From contig CANRPR010000014.1 in assembly GCA_947632535.1 (NCBI GenBank), positions 1-40,303 of the forward strand: 40,303 bases of DNA. The letters are read 5' to 3'. Made by a program: the position numbers and the translations under genes. Below are positions 1 through 7,498 of the stretch, one piece after another. Below the pieces are notes generated by a model that was given only the letters and a program-made list of their open reading frames with translations, made no database searches and was not told the DNA's origin. The stretch is from an uncultured Clostridia bacterium. Its GTDB lineage: Bacteria > Bacillota > Clostridia > TANB77 > CAG-508. Numbering within the stretch: position 1 is the first letter of the stretch; the number at the start of each line of letters is the position of its first letter.

Positions 1-458
1 ATGCAGAGTACAAAGACTACTGGGAAGCATACGAAGTAAGCGAAGAAGAGAAGAATAACAGCATAGAAGTAGATGGAGGACAATTAACGCAAGACGTATT
101 ATGGGGAACGAGCAAAACAAGTGAAGAAGCAGAGAAGAAAAGACATGACTTAACAGAAGAAACATGGAACAAATTAGAAAAAGTAAAAGGAATAGGAATG
201 AATGAAGTAGGAGGAAGTTGGGGCTATAGAGGATTAGTAGGAACAGGAATAGTATGGAAAGTAAATACAGGAGATACGAAAGAGACATATGGAAGAGTAT
301 GGAATGGTGATTATGTATTAATAGGATGTTTTAACCTTCAGTTTTTGATTCGTGGGGGTCTTTATATGGGTGAGTCTGGTGCAGGTGTGTTGGACTCGAG
401 TGCACTCGGTGGCTATCAGGAGGGCAGCGTTGCATTCCGCCCAACATTAGCTTTCTAA
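1..458 (+). CDS. 3' end of a truncated gene; C-terminal C-type-lectin-like domain, possible DGR target
   Basis: The frame beginning at base 3 is open without a stop to TAA at 456-458, so about 151 C-terminal residues are visible and the start lies outside the window. The end of the protein has the pattern IRGG, then SGAGV, then AFRPTLAF. This resembles the C-terminal formylglycine-enzyme-like/CLec fold (RGG...AGV...FRP) seen on surface and pilin-like proteins of gut Clostridia and on diversity-generating retroelement targets. Codon use is A-rich and typical up to about 330 (AAA, GAA, AGA). It then switches abruptly to CGT, GGG, GGC, CTC and TCG codons. I cannot see the N-terminal domains, so the function is unknown. 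An internal ATG at 198 is not a convincing start because the frame is open upstream and no Shine-Dalgarno site precedes it. Confidence 0.7.
   Translation, partial: AEYKDYWEAYEVSEEEKNNSIEVDGGQLTQDVLWGTSKTSEEAEKKRHDLTEETWNKLEKVKGIGMNEVGGSWGYRGLVGTGIVWKVNTGDTKETYGRVWNGDYVLIGCFNLQFLIRGGLYMGESGAGVLDSSALGGYQEGSVAFRPTLAF
331..458 (+). other. A-depleted 3' segment, candidate DGR variable region
   Basis: By hand count only 13 of 100 bases at 341-440 are A, against 26 of 60 at 61-120 of the same gene. The segment encodes the RGG to FRPTLAF part of the putative CLec domain. Adenine-directed mutagenesis of a variable region would remove A residues in this way. No template repeat, reverse transcriptase or accessory gene is visible, so the assignment is an inference. 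Confidence 0.4.
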
Positions 459-554
459 AACTTTTTAAGGTAAAATAATGAAAAATACAAAAAAATGTGA
501 TATTATATACTAAGTAACAAATAAAAATAAACTATTAAAGGCAGGTTATATAAT

Positions 555-1860
555 ATGGCAAACAAAGAAAATAGCCACGAAAAAAAAGTGGCTTTCTTTA
601 CATTACGGTTGTAAAGTAAACCAATATGAAACAAACGCAATGAAACAGCAATTTATAGAAAGAGGATACAGAATTGTAGAATATGAACAAGAAGCAGATG
701 TTTATGTTGTAAATACTTGTACAGTTACAAATATGTCAGATAGGAAATCTAGAAATATTTTAAGAAGAGCTAAACAAATAAATCCTAAATCAATTTTGGT
801 TGTTGTTGGGTGTTATGTTCAAGTAGGCAAAGAAGAATTAGAAAAAATTGACGATATTGATATTATTTTAGGAAACAATGAAAAAAATGAAATAGTAGAT
901 TTTGTGGAACAATATGAAAATAAAATCACAGAAGTCAATAATCAAAAGGAATTTTTAGACTTTGGTACAGTAGAATATACAGAAAAAACAAGAGCAGTAA
1001 TAAAAATTCAAGATGGATGTGATAGATTTTGCTCATATTGCATAATTCCATATGCAAGAGGCAGAGTAAGAAGCAGAAAACCAGATAGTATAATAAAAGA
1101 AATATCCACTATTGTAAAAAAAGGTATAAAAGAAGTTGTTATTACAGGAATTCATGTAGCATCTTATGGAAAAGATTTTGAAAAAAACTATAAATTAATA
1201 GACTTATTAGAAGATATCAACAAAATTGAAGGTTTGAAAAGAATCAGATTAAGTTCAATCGAACCAACAATTATTACCGAAGAATTTGTAGAAAGATTAA
1301 AAAAACTAGATAAAATATGTAATCATTTTCATTTATCACTACAAAGTGGATGTAATGAAACTTTAAAGCGAATGAATAGAAGATATACCATAGAAGAATT
1401 TGAAAAAGTTGTAGAATTATTAAGAAAAGCTTATCCTGAGGTGGCTCTAACAACAGATATTATAGTTGGTTTTCCAGGAGAAACAGAAGAAGAATTCTCA
1501 AAAACATATGAATTCTTAGATAAAATTAAATTCTATAAAATGCATGTATTCAAATATTCAAAGAGAAAAGGAACAAAAGCGGCTAGTATGCCAAACCAAA
1601 TTGATGGTAATACACAAGAAAAAAGAAGTGAACAATTAATAGCAATGTCTAATAGAAACCAAAAGATGTATAACGAAAAATATATAGGAAGAGAAATGGA
1701 AGTACTGTTTGAGGAAAATGAAGAAGGATATAGTAAAGGACATACTACCAATTATATTATGGTTAAAGTAGAAGGAAAAAAAGATTTGGAAAATAGCATA
1801 AAAACTGTAAAAATAGAAAAAAATGTAAATTATGAACTATATGGAAACTTGCTCATGTAA
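555..1860 (+). CDS. mtaB: tRNA (N6-threonylcarbamoyladenosine(37)-C2)-methylthiotransferase MtaB, with a +1 frameshift at CGG (606-608)
   Basis: MtaB is a radical-SAM enzyme that converts t6A37 to ms2t6A37 in tRNAs reading ANN codons. Reading starts at ATG 555 (AAAGGCAGG upstream) and gives 17 codons ending VAFFTL. The zero frame then reads CGG TTG TAA and stops. Skipping C606 restores G-C-K-V-N-Q-Y-E-T, the family's N-terminal signature, and the frame stays open to 1860. The corrected product is 434 aa, normal for the family. Cluster ligands are then Cys19, Cys55 and Cys86. The radical-SAM CxxxCxxC is Cys155/159/162, and a TRAM-like region follows at the C-terminus. Starting at the internal ATG 640 would lose the first cluster cysteine and has no good ribosome site, so the shifted reading is preferred. 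A hairpin with a U-tract lies inside codons 7-15. Confidence 0.88.
573..599 (+). promoter_or_regulatory. Terminator-like hairpin inside the first codons of mtaB
   Basis: AGCCAC (573-578) pairs perfectly with GTGGCT (588-593) across an A-rich 9-base loop and is followed by TTCTTT. The right arm and U-tract encode the conserved VAFF of MtaB, so coding function alone may explain half of it. It could still act as an attenuator just ahead of the frameshift site. Confidence 0.3.
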
Positions 1861-1914
1861 TGGAATTGTAAAAAAACTGTAACAAACATTTAATAATAAA
1901 AAACAAGGAAAATA

Positions 1915-1943
1915 TTGATTATTGTAGAAAAATATAGTATAAA
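1915..1943 (+). promoter_or_regulatory. Putative sigma-A promoter for the 77-aa gene
   Basis: TTGATT (1915-1920), a 17-base spacer and TATAAA (1938-1943) lie about 40 bases before the start at 1985. Confidence 0.55.
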
Positions 1944-1984
1944 TAAAACATAATGATAATAATATCAACAAAGGAGGAAATAAA

Positions 1985-2218
1985 ATGGCAGAGAAAATAA
2001 TGGGTGTAGTAAATAATAGTGGTGAAACATTACCAGCTAAAGTTGGAATGTGGCAAAAAGTAAAGGCATTCTTTTTACAAGATATTAGGGTGGAATTAAC
2101 ACCAGCTCAACAGAAATTTGAGGATGATTTAAACGATTTCTTACACATGGAAATCACATGGCAAGATTTCAAAGATTTCTTATTTCAAGATATAACATTT
2201 GGTAAAAAAAATAAATAA
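1985..2218 (+). CDS. Small 77-aa protein with an internal duplication, unknown function
   Basis: The start at ATG 1985 is preceded by AAAGGAGG with good spacing. The gene has its own promoter and a strong terminator, so it is probably a single-gene unit that is well expressed. The sequence contains the same motif twice: W23-Q-x-x-K-x-F-x-x-Q-D-I34 and W59-Q-x-x-K-x-F-x-x-Q-D-I70, exactly 36 residues apart. There is no signal peptide or membrane segment and no cysteine. I do not recognise the family. It stands just upstream of minD but is separated from it by a terminator and a promoter, so a link with Min function is not supported. Confidence 0.75.
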   Translation: MAEKIMGVVNNSGETLPAKVGMWQKVKAFFLQDIRVELTPAQQKFEDDLNDFLHMEITWQDFKDFLFQDITFGKKNK

Positions 2219-2223
2219 AAAAT

Positions 2224-2250
2224 GGACTCTTAAGAAGAGTCTATTTTTTT
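2224..2250 (+). terminator. Rho-independent terminator after the 77-aa gene
   Basis: GACTCTT (2225-2231) pairs with AAGAGTC (2235-2241) around a 3-base loop, followed by TATTTTTTT. Confidence 0.85.
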
Positions 2251-2312
2251 ACCAAAAACAAATATATTTAAAAATTATTACAAAATTATTACAAAAATTT
2301 TACTATATTCAT

Positions 2313-2340
2313 TGACTTTTTATTAAAATCAATATAATAT
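2313..2340 (+). promoter_or_regulatory. Putative promoter of the minDE-rodA-dusB operon
   Basis: TTGACT (2313-2318) and TAATAT (2335-2340) are 16 bases apart. Just upstream the sequence AAAATTATTAC is tandemly repeated (about 2270-2295). Confidence 0.5.
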
Positions 2341-2396
2341 AGTATTACAAAAATTAAAGAGAAATACTTTACGAAACAGTTTGAGGAGGAAGAAAT

Positions 2397-3191
2397 ATGG
2401 GAGAGGTTATAGTAATAACATCTGGAAAAGGTGGTGTAGGAAAAACAACAACAACAGCAAATTTAGGTTCAGCACTTGCATTACAGGGTAAAAAAGTAGC
2501 ATTAATAGACACAGATATTGGATTAAGAAATTTAGATGTTGTTATGGGACTAGAAAATAGAATTGTATATGATATTGTTGATGTTGTAGAAGAAAAATGT
2601 AAATTAAGACAAGCTTTAATAAAAGATAAAAGATTTGCAGAACTTTTTTTACTTCCAGCAGCTCAAACAAGAGATAAAAGTGCAGTAAATGAGGAACAAA
2701 TGAAGCAGTTAACAAGCACTTTGAAAGAAGAATTTGATTATATATTAATAGATTGTCCAGCTGGTATTGAACAAGGTTTTAAAAATGCAATAGCAGGAGC
2801 AGATAGAGCTATTGTAGTAACAACAGCAGAAATTTCATCAATAAGGGATGCAGATAGAATTATTGGGTTATTAGAGGCATCTGAAATAAAAAATCCAGAA
2901 TTAGTTGTTAATAGATTAAAGCCAAACATGGTAAAAAAAGGCGAAATGATGGATGTAGACGATATAGTGGATTTATTATCAATAGAATTAGTGGGAGTAG
3001 TTCCAGATGATGAATATATAATTACTCAGACTAATAAAGGAGAACCTGTTGTTCAAAATAGAAAAGCTCCATCAGGAAAAGCATATATGGAAATAGCTAG
3101 AAGAATATTAGGTGAAAATATTGAAGTAACTATACCAGGTAGAGACAAAGGTTTTCTTGAAAAGATAAAAAATATCTTTAAAAGAAAATAA
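2397..3191 (+). CDS. minD: Septum site-determining protein MinD
   Basis: MinD is a membrane-associated ParA/MinD-family ATPase that places the division site together with MinC and MinE. The 264-aa product has the deviant Walker A motif GKGGVGKTTTTAN at residues 10-22 and the switch region DTDIGLRNLDVVMGLENR around 38-55. DCPAGIEQGF follows near 120. The C-terminus ends in a basic amphipathic segment (FLEKIKNIFKRK) that matches the membrane-targeting helix. The start at 2397 follows GAGGAGGAAG. minE follows after 46 bases; minC is not in the window. Confidence 0.97.
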   Translation: MGEVIVITSGKGGVGKTTTTANLGSALALQGKKVALIDTDIGLRNLDVVMGLENRIVYDIVDVVEEKCKLRQALIKDKRFAELFLLPAAQTRDKSAVNEEQMKQLTSTLKEEFDYILIDCPAGIEQGFKNAIAGADRAIVVTTAEISSIRDADRIIGLLEASEIKNPELVVNRLKPNMVKKGEMMDVDDIVDLLSIELVGVVPDDEYIITQTNKGEPVVQNRKAPSGKAYMEIARRILGENIEVTIPGRDKGFLEKIKNIFKRK

Positions 3192-3237
3192 TTAAGTAAG
3201 TTATAATGCAGTAGATAATGAAATGAGGGAAAAAGCA

Positions 3238-3741
3238 ATGTTTGAGAATATAATCAACTTTTTTAAAAAAATGAGAAAAAGCGAAAAAAATGCAGGAAAG
3301 TCAAAAGATGCTGCAAAAGAAAGATTGCACTTAGTATTGATGCAAGATAGAGCTAATGTATCAGCAGATTTTCTTGATTTAATGAAGCAAGAAATTATAG
3401 AAGTAATAAAGAAATATATTGATGTGGATGAAAATGCGATAGATGTAAGGCTTACAAACAAAGTAAATGGTGATGGAACTAATGGAGCACCGGCTTTGTA
3501 TGCTAATATTCCAATTGTTAGTATAAAGGAAGAAGTTAAAAGTGGAATGGCAAGACAAAAAAAGGAAGAAGATATACCTAAGCCAGTAGAAAGAAAAGAA
3601 TCAGAACTAGTAAAAAACGAAAATGAAAATGAAGATAAGAATGAAAATGAAAAAACAAAAGAACCAGAAAAAGAACCTGTAAAACAAGTTGAAAGTACAT
3701 CTGGAACAACTCAGGAGCCACAAAAAGAAGATAGTAAATAG
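3238..3741 (+). CDS. minE: Cell division topological specificity factor MinE with a long acidic C-terminal tail
   Basis: MinE stimulates the MinD ATPase and drives its pole-to-pole movement. I chose ATG 3238 because GAGGGA (3225-3230) sits 7 bases before it; the upstream ATG 3223 overlaps that ribosome site. The product is 167 aa. Residues 1-95 match MinE: an amphipathic N-terminus (MFENIINFFKKM), the MinD-interacting AKERLHLVLMQDR, and the beta domain ending ALYANIPI. About 70 further residues form a low-complexity charged tail rich in E, K, N and P, including alternating N-E pairs. Typical MinE proteins stop near 85-95 aa, so the tail is unusual. The rodA ribosome site begins at the stop codon. 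Confidence 0.93.
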   Translation: MFENIINFFKKMRKSEKNAGKSKDAAKERLHLVLMQDRANVSADFLDLMKQEIIEVIKKYIDVDENAIDVRLTNKVNGDGTNGAPALYANIPIVSIKEEVKSGMARQKKEEDIPKPVERKESELVKNENENEDKNENEKTKEPEKEPVKQVESTSGTTQEPQKEDSK

Positions 3742-3754
3742 AGGGTGAAGTTTC

Positions 3755-4864
3755 TTGAAAAATAAAATTCTAAAAAATATTGAATGGGGAATTTTAGTAA
3801 GCTGTGTTATTCTTCTAATAATTGGAGGAGTAGCACTCTTTTCTGCTACGCAGGAATCAAATTATGGAGAACTAAAAAGGCAAATATTATGGATAGCCGT
3901 GAGTATACCAGTAATGATTATTTGTATATTTGTGAATTATGAGACAATTGCAAAGCTTTCACCATTTCTGTATGCTCTGTTTATAGTATTATTAATAGGA
4001 GTGCTATTTACAGATCCAGTAAACGGAGCAACTAGTTGGTATGAAATAACTGACAATATAAATTTTCAGCCAAGTGAGTTTGCAAAAGTATTTGTAGTTA
4101 TATTCTTTGCTTATATTATCACAAAAATCCAGAAGAAAAATAGTTTAGATATAAATAAACCTACTCGATTAGGATTACTATTATTAATTGTTGCAGTGCC
4201 AGTAATATTAATTATAAAGCAACCAGATTATGGAACAGCACTAGCGTATTTAATATCTATTGTACTTATGCTATTTGTTGCAGGTATAGATAAAAAATAC
4301 ATTATAGTTAGCTTATTATTGATAGCAGTAGCGCTTCCATTGCTGTATAACTTTGTGTTACCAGAACATGCAAAAGAAAGAATAGAAATATTTTTAAATC
4401 CAAATTTAGACCCAAGAGGAGCGGGATATAATATAATACAATCAAAACTAGCAATTGGATCAGGACAATTATTCGGAATGGGGTTATTGAAGGGAAACCA
4501 AACACAATTGGGATTTTTATATCCTAAAACTACAGATTTTATCTTTTCACTAATAGGTGAAGAAATGGGATTTGTAGTCGCAGCAGCAGTAATAATATTG
4601 TATGTTATATTAATAACTAAAGCGGTGTATGTGTCTAAAACTTCAAAAGACGATTTAGGTTCATATATAGCAATGGGAATAGTAGGAATATTTTTGTTTT
4701 ATATGATAGAAAACATAGGAATGACAATGGGACTATTACCTATAACAGGTGTACCACTACCATTTGTAAGCTATGGAGGAAGTTCATTAATTACTAATTT
4801 TGTTTGCATAGGACTATTACTTAATATTAGTGGAAGAAGGCAAAAAGCAATTTTTGCTGATTAG
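3755..4864 (+). CDS. rodA: Rod shape-determining protein RodA (SEDS peptidoglycan glycosyltransferase)
   Basis: RodA is a SEDS-family membrane enzyme that polymerises lipid II into glycan strands for lateral wall growth, with a class B PBP partner. The start is TTG 3755, preceded by GAGGGTG. The 369-aa product has about ten membrane segments. It carries the family signatures GAGYNIIQSKLAIGSG, KTTDFIFSLIGEEMGF (containing the catalytic-type Asp) and PLPFVSYGGSS near the C-terminus. These sequences and the place after minDE favour RodA over FtsW. It is co-transcribed with minDE and followed closely by dusB. Confidence 0.93.
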   Translation: MKNKILKNIEWGILVSCVILLIIGGVALFSATQESNYGELKRQILWIAVSIPVMIICIFVNYETIAKLSPFLYALFIVLLIGVLFTDPVNGATSWYEITDNINFQPSEFAKVFVVIFFAYIITKIQKKNSLDINKPTRLGLLLLIVAVPVILIIKQPDYGTALAYLISIVLMLFVAGIDKKYIIVSLLLIAVALPLLYNFVLPEHAKERIEIFLNPNLDPRGAGYNIIQSKLAIGSGQLFGMGLLKGNQTQLGFLYPKTTDFIFSLIGEEMGFVVAAAVIILYVILITKAVYVSKTSKDDLGSYIAMGIVGIFLFYMIENIGMTMGLLPITGVPLPFVSYGGSSLITNFVCIGLLLNISGRRQKAIFAD

Positions 4865-4877
4865 AAGGTGTATAGAG

Positions 4878-5846
4878 ATGTATATAAAACAGTTAGAAAT
4901 TGGAGATGTAAAATTAGAAAATAATATAATATTAGCACCAATGGCAGGTATAACAGACCTGCCTTTTAGAACTCTATGCAAAGACTATGGTGCAGGTATG
5001 GTCTGCACAGAAATGGCTAGTAGTAAAGCAATTTTTTATAATGATGAAAAAACAAAAAAGCTATTAAATATTGAAGGAGAAAAAATACCAATACAAGTGC
5101 AAATTTTTGGAAGTGACATTGAAAGCATGGTAGCAGCAGCAAAATATGTAAGTAGCTTTGCAGATGTTTTGGATATAAATATGGGATGTCCGGCTCCAAA
5201 GGTTGTAAAAAACGGCGATGGAAGTAAACTATTGTTAAATATAGAATTTGCAGGAAAATTATTAGAGTCAGTTGTGAAAAATTCTTCAATCCCTGTAACA
5301 ATAAAAATAAGAAAAGGATGGGATAATAACAATATTGTGGCAGTAGAATTAGCAAAAATAGCAGAGCAAGTAGGAGTAAAAATGATTACTGTCCATGGTA
5401 GAACGCGAAGTGAATTTTTCAGTGGAGATGTTGATTTAGATATTATAAAAAAGGTAAAACAAGCGGTTAAAATACCAGTAATAGGAAATGGAAACATAAT
5501 TAACGAAGAAAGTGCAATAAAAATGTTTGAAACAACAGGTGTAGATGGAATTATGATAGGTAGAGCAGCAATGGGAAATCCGTATATATTTAAACAAATA
5601 ATTCATTTTTTGAAAACTGGAAATAAATTAGAAGAAATATCGGTAAATGAAAAGCTAGATACAATGATAAAACATATAGAATTAGAAGTACAGGAAAAAG
5701 GGGAAAAAGTAGGCATAAAAGAATTGCGAAAGCACATGGCGTGTTACATAAAAAATGTTGCAAATGCAAGTAAATTAAGAGTAGAAATTAACAAAATTGA
5801 AACAAAGGCAGAGTTAATAGATTTATTAAAGGAGAATTTTAAATAA
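4878..5846 (+). CDS. dusB: tRNA-dihydrouridine synthase DusB
   Basis: This FMN enzyme reduces uridine to dihydrouridine in tRNA. The start at ATG 4878 follows AAGGTG with 7-base spacing; an earlier in-frame ATG at 4830 lies inside rodA and has no ribosome site. The 322-aa product has the TIM-barrel FMN motif APMAGITDLPFR near residue 20 and the catalytic MGCPAPKV with Cys around residue 100. VHGRTR, GNGNI and GIMIGRAAMGNP follow in order, as expected for DusB. It is the last gene of the min-rodA operon and is followed by a terminator. Confidence 0.96.
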   Translation: MYIKQLEIGDVKLENNIILAPMAGITDLPFRTLCKDYGAGMVCTEMASSKAIFYNDEKTKKLLNIEGEKIPIQVQIFGSDIESMVAAAKYVSSFADVLDINMGCPAPKVVKNGDGSKLLLNIEFAGKLLESVVKNSSIPVTIKIRKGWDNNNIVAVELAKIAEQVGVKMITVHGRTRSEFFSGDVDLDIIKKVKQAVKIPVIGNGNIINEESAIKMFETTGVDGIMIGRAAMGNPYIFKQIIHFLKTGNKLEEISVNEKLDTMIKHIELEVQEKGEKVGIKELRKHMACYIKNVANASKLRVEINKIETKAELIDLLKENFK

Positions 5847-5867
5847 AGTTTTATATTAACAAAAATA

Positions 5868-5905
5868 AGATGTTCTATGAATAAATAGAATGTCTTTTTT
5901 ATTTT
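5868..5905 (+). terminator. Rho-independent terminator after dusB
   Basis: An 11-bp stem with two G-U pairs (5868-5878 with 5885-5895) is followed by TTTTTATTTT. Confidence 0.8.
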
Positions 5906-5989
5906 GATTGAAAAATTACCAATATTTAGAAATCATATAAATTAAGAAAAAGAATATAAATGTAGAAAGAAAGTGGAGGCGAAATCTTA

Positions 5990-6670
5990 ATGAAAAATAA
6001 GAAAGTTTGTATAATTTTAACTATAATGGTAATTTTAATTGTTTCAGTAATTTTGTATTTTTTTTATAAAAATCATTATAAAACTATAAATTTGGGAAAT
6101 AATATAGGTAAATCAGAAAAAAGCCTTGAAGAATATATTTTAAATATTAGCTCATATGAAGCAAATGTAACAATAGAAGTAAAAAGTAATAAAAATTCAA
6201 ATCAGTATGTTGCGAAACAGCAGTATGCAGATCCAAATATATTTAAGCAAGAAATAATACAGCCGGATAATATACAAGGATTAACAACAATATATGACGG
6301 AAAAAGTTTAAAAATAGAAAATACAAATTTAAATTTAACTAAAATATATGAACAATATCAATACATAGCTGAAAATGGATTATGTTTAAAAGATTTTATT
6401 GACGAATATAAAAGTAGTGAAACAAAAAGTTGCAAAGAGGAAGAAAATCAAATAATAATGGAAGTACAAAAACAAAACAGCAAAAATCAATATATATCAG
6501 TAAAGAAACTGTATATAGATAAATCAAAAAAGAAACCAATAAAAATGGAAATACAGGATATTAACCAAAATGTATTAGTAAACATATTATATAATGAGAT
6601 TAAAATTAATAGTACGAAAATGGAAGATATCCTAGCATTTAATATGAAGATAATTAGTGAAGGAATATAA
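5990..6670 (+). CDS. Membrane-anchored LolA-fold-like protein, GerS/YdcC type
   Basis: The 226-aa product starts with a basic residue stretch and one hydrophobic segment (residues 5-25, IILTIMVILIVSVILYFFY), so it should be anchored and face outward. No lipobox cysteine is evident. The rest has the spacing of a LolA-like fold: 'SYEANVTIEVKSNKN', 'QQYADPNIFKQEI' and 'TTIYDGKSLKIENTN'. In Bacillus the similar protein YdcC precedes alr-ndoAI-ndoA, and in Clostridioides GerS precedes an alr gene. Here ndoA follows directly, so synteny supports a germination or sporulation protein of this group. The assignment rests on pattern and context, not on a catalytic motif. Confidence 0.65.
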   Translation: MKNKKVCIILTIMVILIVSVILYFFYKNHYKTINLGNNIGKSEKSLEEYILNISSYEANVTIEVKSNKNSNQYVAKQQYADPNIFKQEIIQPDNIQGLTTIYDGKSLKIENTNLNLTKIYEQYQYIAENGLCLKDFIDEYKSSETKSCKEEENQIIMEVQKQNSKNQYISVKKLYIDKSKKKPIKMEIQDINQNVLVNILYNEIKINSTKMEDILAFNMKIISEGI

Positions 6671-6750
6671 AGCATTACTATTATTTAATCTCGAGCTAAA
6701 AATAAATATATTATAAATGGTGAAAAAATTGTAGTATCGGAGTGGATTAA

Positions 6751-7107
6751 ATGATAGTAAAAAGAGGAGATATGTTTTATGCAGATTTAAGTCCTGTTGT
6801 TGGTTCAGAACAAGGAGGGATACGACCTGTACTAATTATTCAAAATGATATGGGAAACAAATATAGTCCAACAGTTATTGCTGCTGCTATTACTTCACAA
6901 ACTGGAAAGAATAGATTGCCTACGCATATTGAAATAGATACACAAACCTCTGGATTAAAATCTAATTCTGTAGTATTAGCAGAACAGATAAGAACAATAG
7001 ATAAAAGCAGATTAAAAGAAAAGATAGGGCATATAGATGATGATAAAATTATTAGCAAAATAAATAATGCATTAGGTGTAAGTTTTGGATTAGATGATCA
7101 GGTATAA
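6751..7107 (+). CDS. ndoA: MazF/NdoA-type endoribonuclease toxin
   Basis: This is a sequence-specific mRNA interferase of the MazF/PemK family. The 118-aa product matches Bacillus NdoA along its length: VKRGDMFYADLSPVVGSEQGG at the N-terminus with the RPVLII strand, AAITSQ with the conserved Thr/Ser, and LAEQIRTIDKSRL near residue 75. The start follows CGGAGTGG. No antitoxin gene precedes it; the 80-base gap after the GerS-like gene cannot hold one, and alr is missing too. The downstream hairpin at 7119-7151 probably ends transcription. The antitoxin may be encoded elsewhere. Confidence 0.95.
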   Translation: MIVKRGDMFYADLSPVVGSEQGGIRPVLIIQNDMGNKYSPTVIAAAITSQTGKNRLPTHIEIDTQTSGLKSNSVVLAEQIRTIDKSRLKEKIGHIDDDKIISKINNALGVSFGLDDQV

Positions 7108-7118
7108 AAAAATAAAAC

Positions 7119-7151
7119 CGCTTGGCAAAGTGCTAGAGTTGCCAAGCTTTA
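7119..7151 (+). terminator. Probable terminator after ndoA
   Basis: GCTTGGCAA (7120-7128) pairs perfectly with TTGCCAAGC (7139-7147). The T-tract is short (TTT), so termination may be partial. Confidence 0.5.
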
Positions 7152-7194
7152 CGCGTCTAGTCGGAATAATCCGAATAAGTTGTTATGGTTTTAC

Positions 7195-7223
7195 TTGACA
7201 AGTAAAATCTGGTAATATATAAT
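7195..7223 (+). promoter_or_regulatory. Promoter P1 of the rpsL-rpsG-fusA operon
   Basis: TTGACA (7195-7200), a 17-base spacer and TATAAT (7218-7223) form a perfect sigma-A consensus. The transcript would carry a leader of about 270 bases before rpsL. Confidence 0.85.
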
Positions 7224-7270
7224 ATAATACGAAAACACTTTTGTTTTCTTTTATTTATTTTTTGTTCATG

Positions 7271-7303
7271 TTGAGATATAGTTATAAAATAATTATATCT
7301 CAA
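7271..7303 (+). promoter_or_regulatory. 15-bp hairpin in the P1 leader of rpsL
   Basis: 7271-7285 pairs with 7289-7303 (TTGAGATATA against TATATCTCAA plus an inner stem with one G-U pair) around a 3-base loop. No T-tract follows, so it looks like an RNA structure or operator, not a terminator. Confidence 0.55.
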
Positions 7304-7315
7304 CAACTTAAATTA

Positions 7316-7394
7316 TTTTGTAAAAATGTGTTAAATACTGTGACTCGTAAGTAAAAATGTCTCAAAAAAAGTTTTGTAAAAATGTGTTAAATAC
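7316..7394 (+). repeat. Two direct 23-bp repeats upstream of rpsL
   Basis: The 23 bases beginning TTTTGTAAAAATGTG and ending TTAAATAC occur at 7316-7338 and 7372-7394, 56 bases apart. The second copy runs directly into the -35 box of P2; the first runs into a degraded TGTGAC, so the promoter region appears to have been duplicated. Confidence 0.85.
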
Positions 7395-7395
7395 C

Positions 7396-7424
7396 TTGAC
7401 TTTACAAGTTCAAAATGATAAAAT
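7396..7424 (+). promoter_or_regulatory. Promoter P2 of the rpsL operon
   Basis: TTGACT (7396-7401), a 17-base spacer and TAAAAT (7419-7424). Transcription would begin near 7430, at the foot of the next hairpin. Confidence 0.75.
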
Positions 7425-7427
7425 AGA

Positions 7428-7471
7428 TACCGCTAATGCAAATTGCCAAAAATAGGTAAGTATTAGCGGTA
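7428..7471 (+). promoter_or_regulatory. 5' hairpin of the rpsL mRNA
   Basis: TACCGCTAAT (7428-7437) pairs perfectly with ATTAGCGGTA (7462-7471), followed by TTTAATTATTT and then the rpsL ribosome site. From P2 the transcript would start almost at the base of this stem. It could be a 5' stabiliser, an attenuator or a target for autoregulation. Confidence 0.55.
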
Positions 7472-7498
7472 TTTAATTATTTAGGAGGTGAAATTTAA

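Noticed and set aside
640-1860. mtaB starting at the internal ATG 640
   Set aside because: It would delete the conserved LGCKVNQYET block and has no ribosome binding site; upstream codons from 555 match the family.
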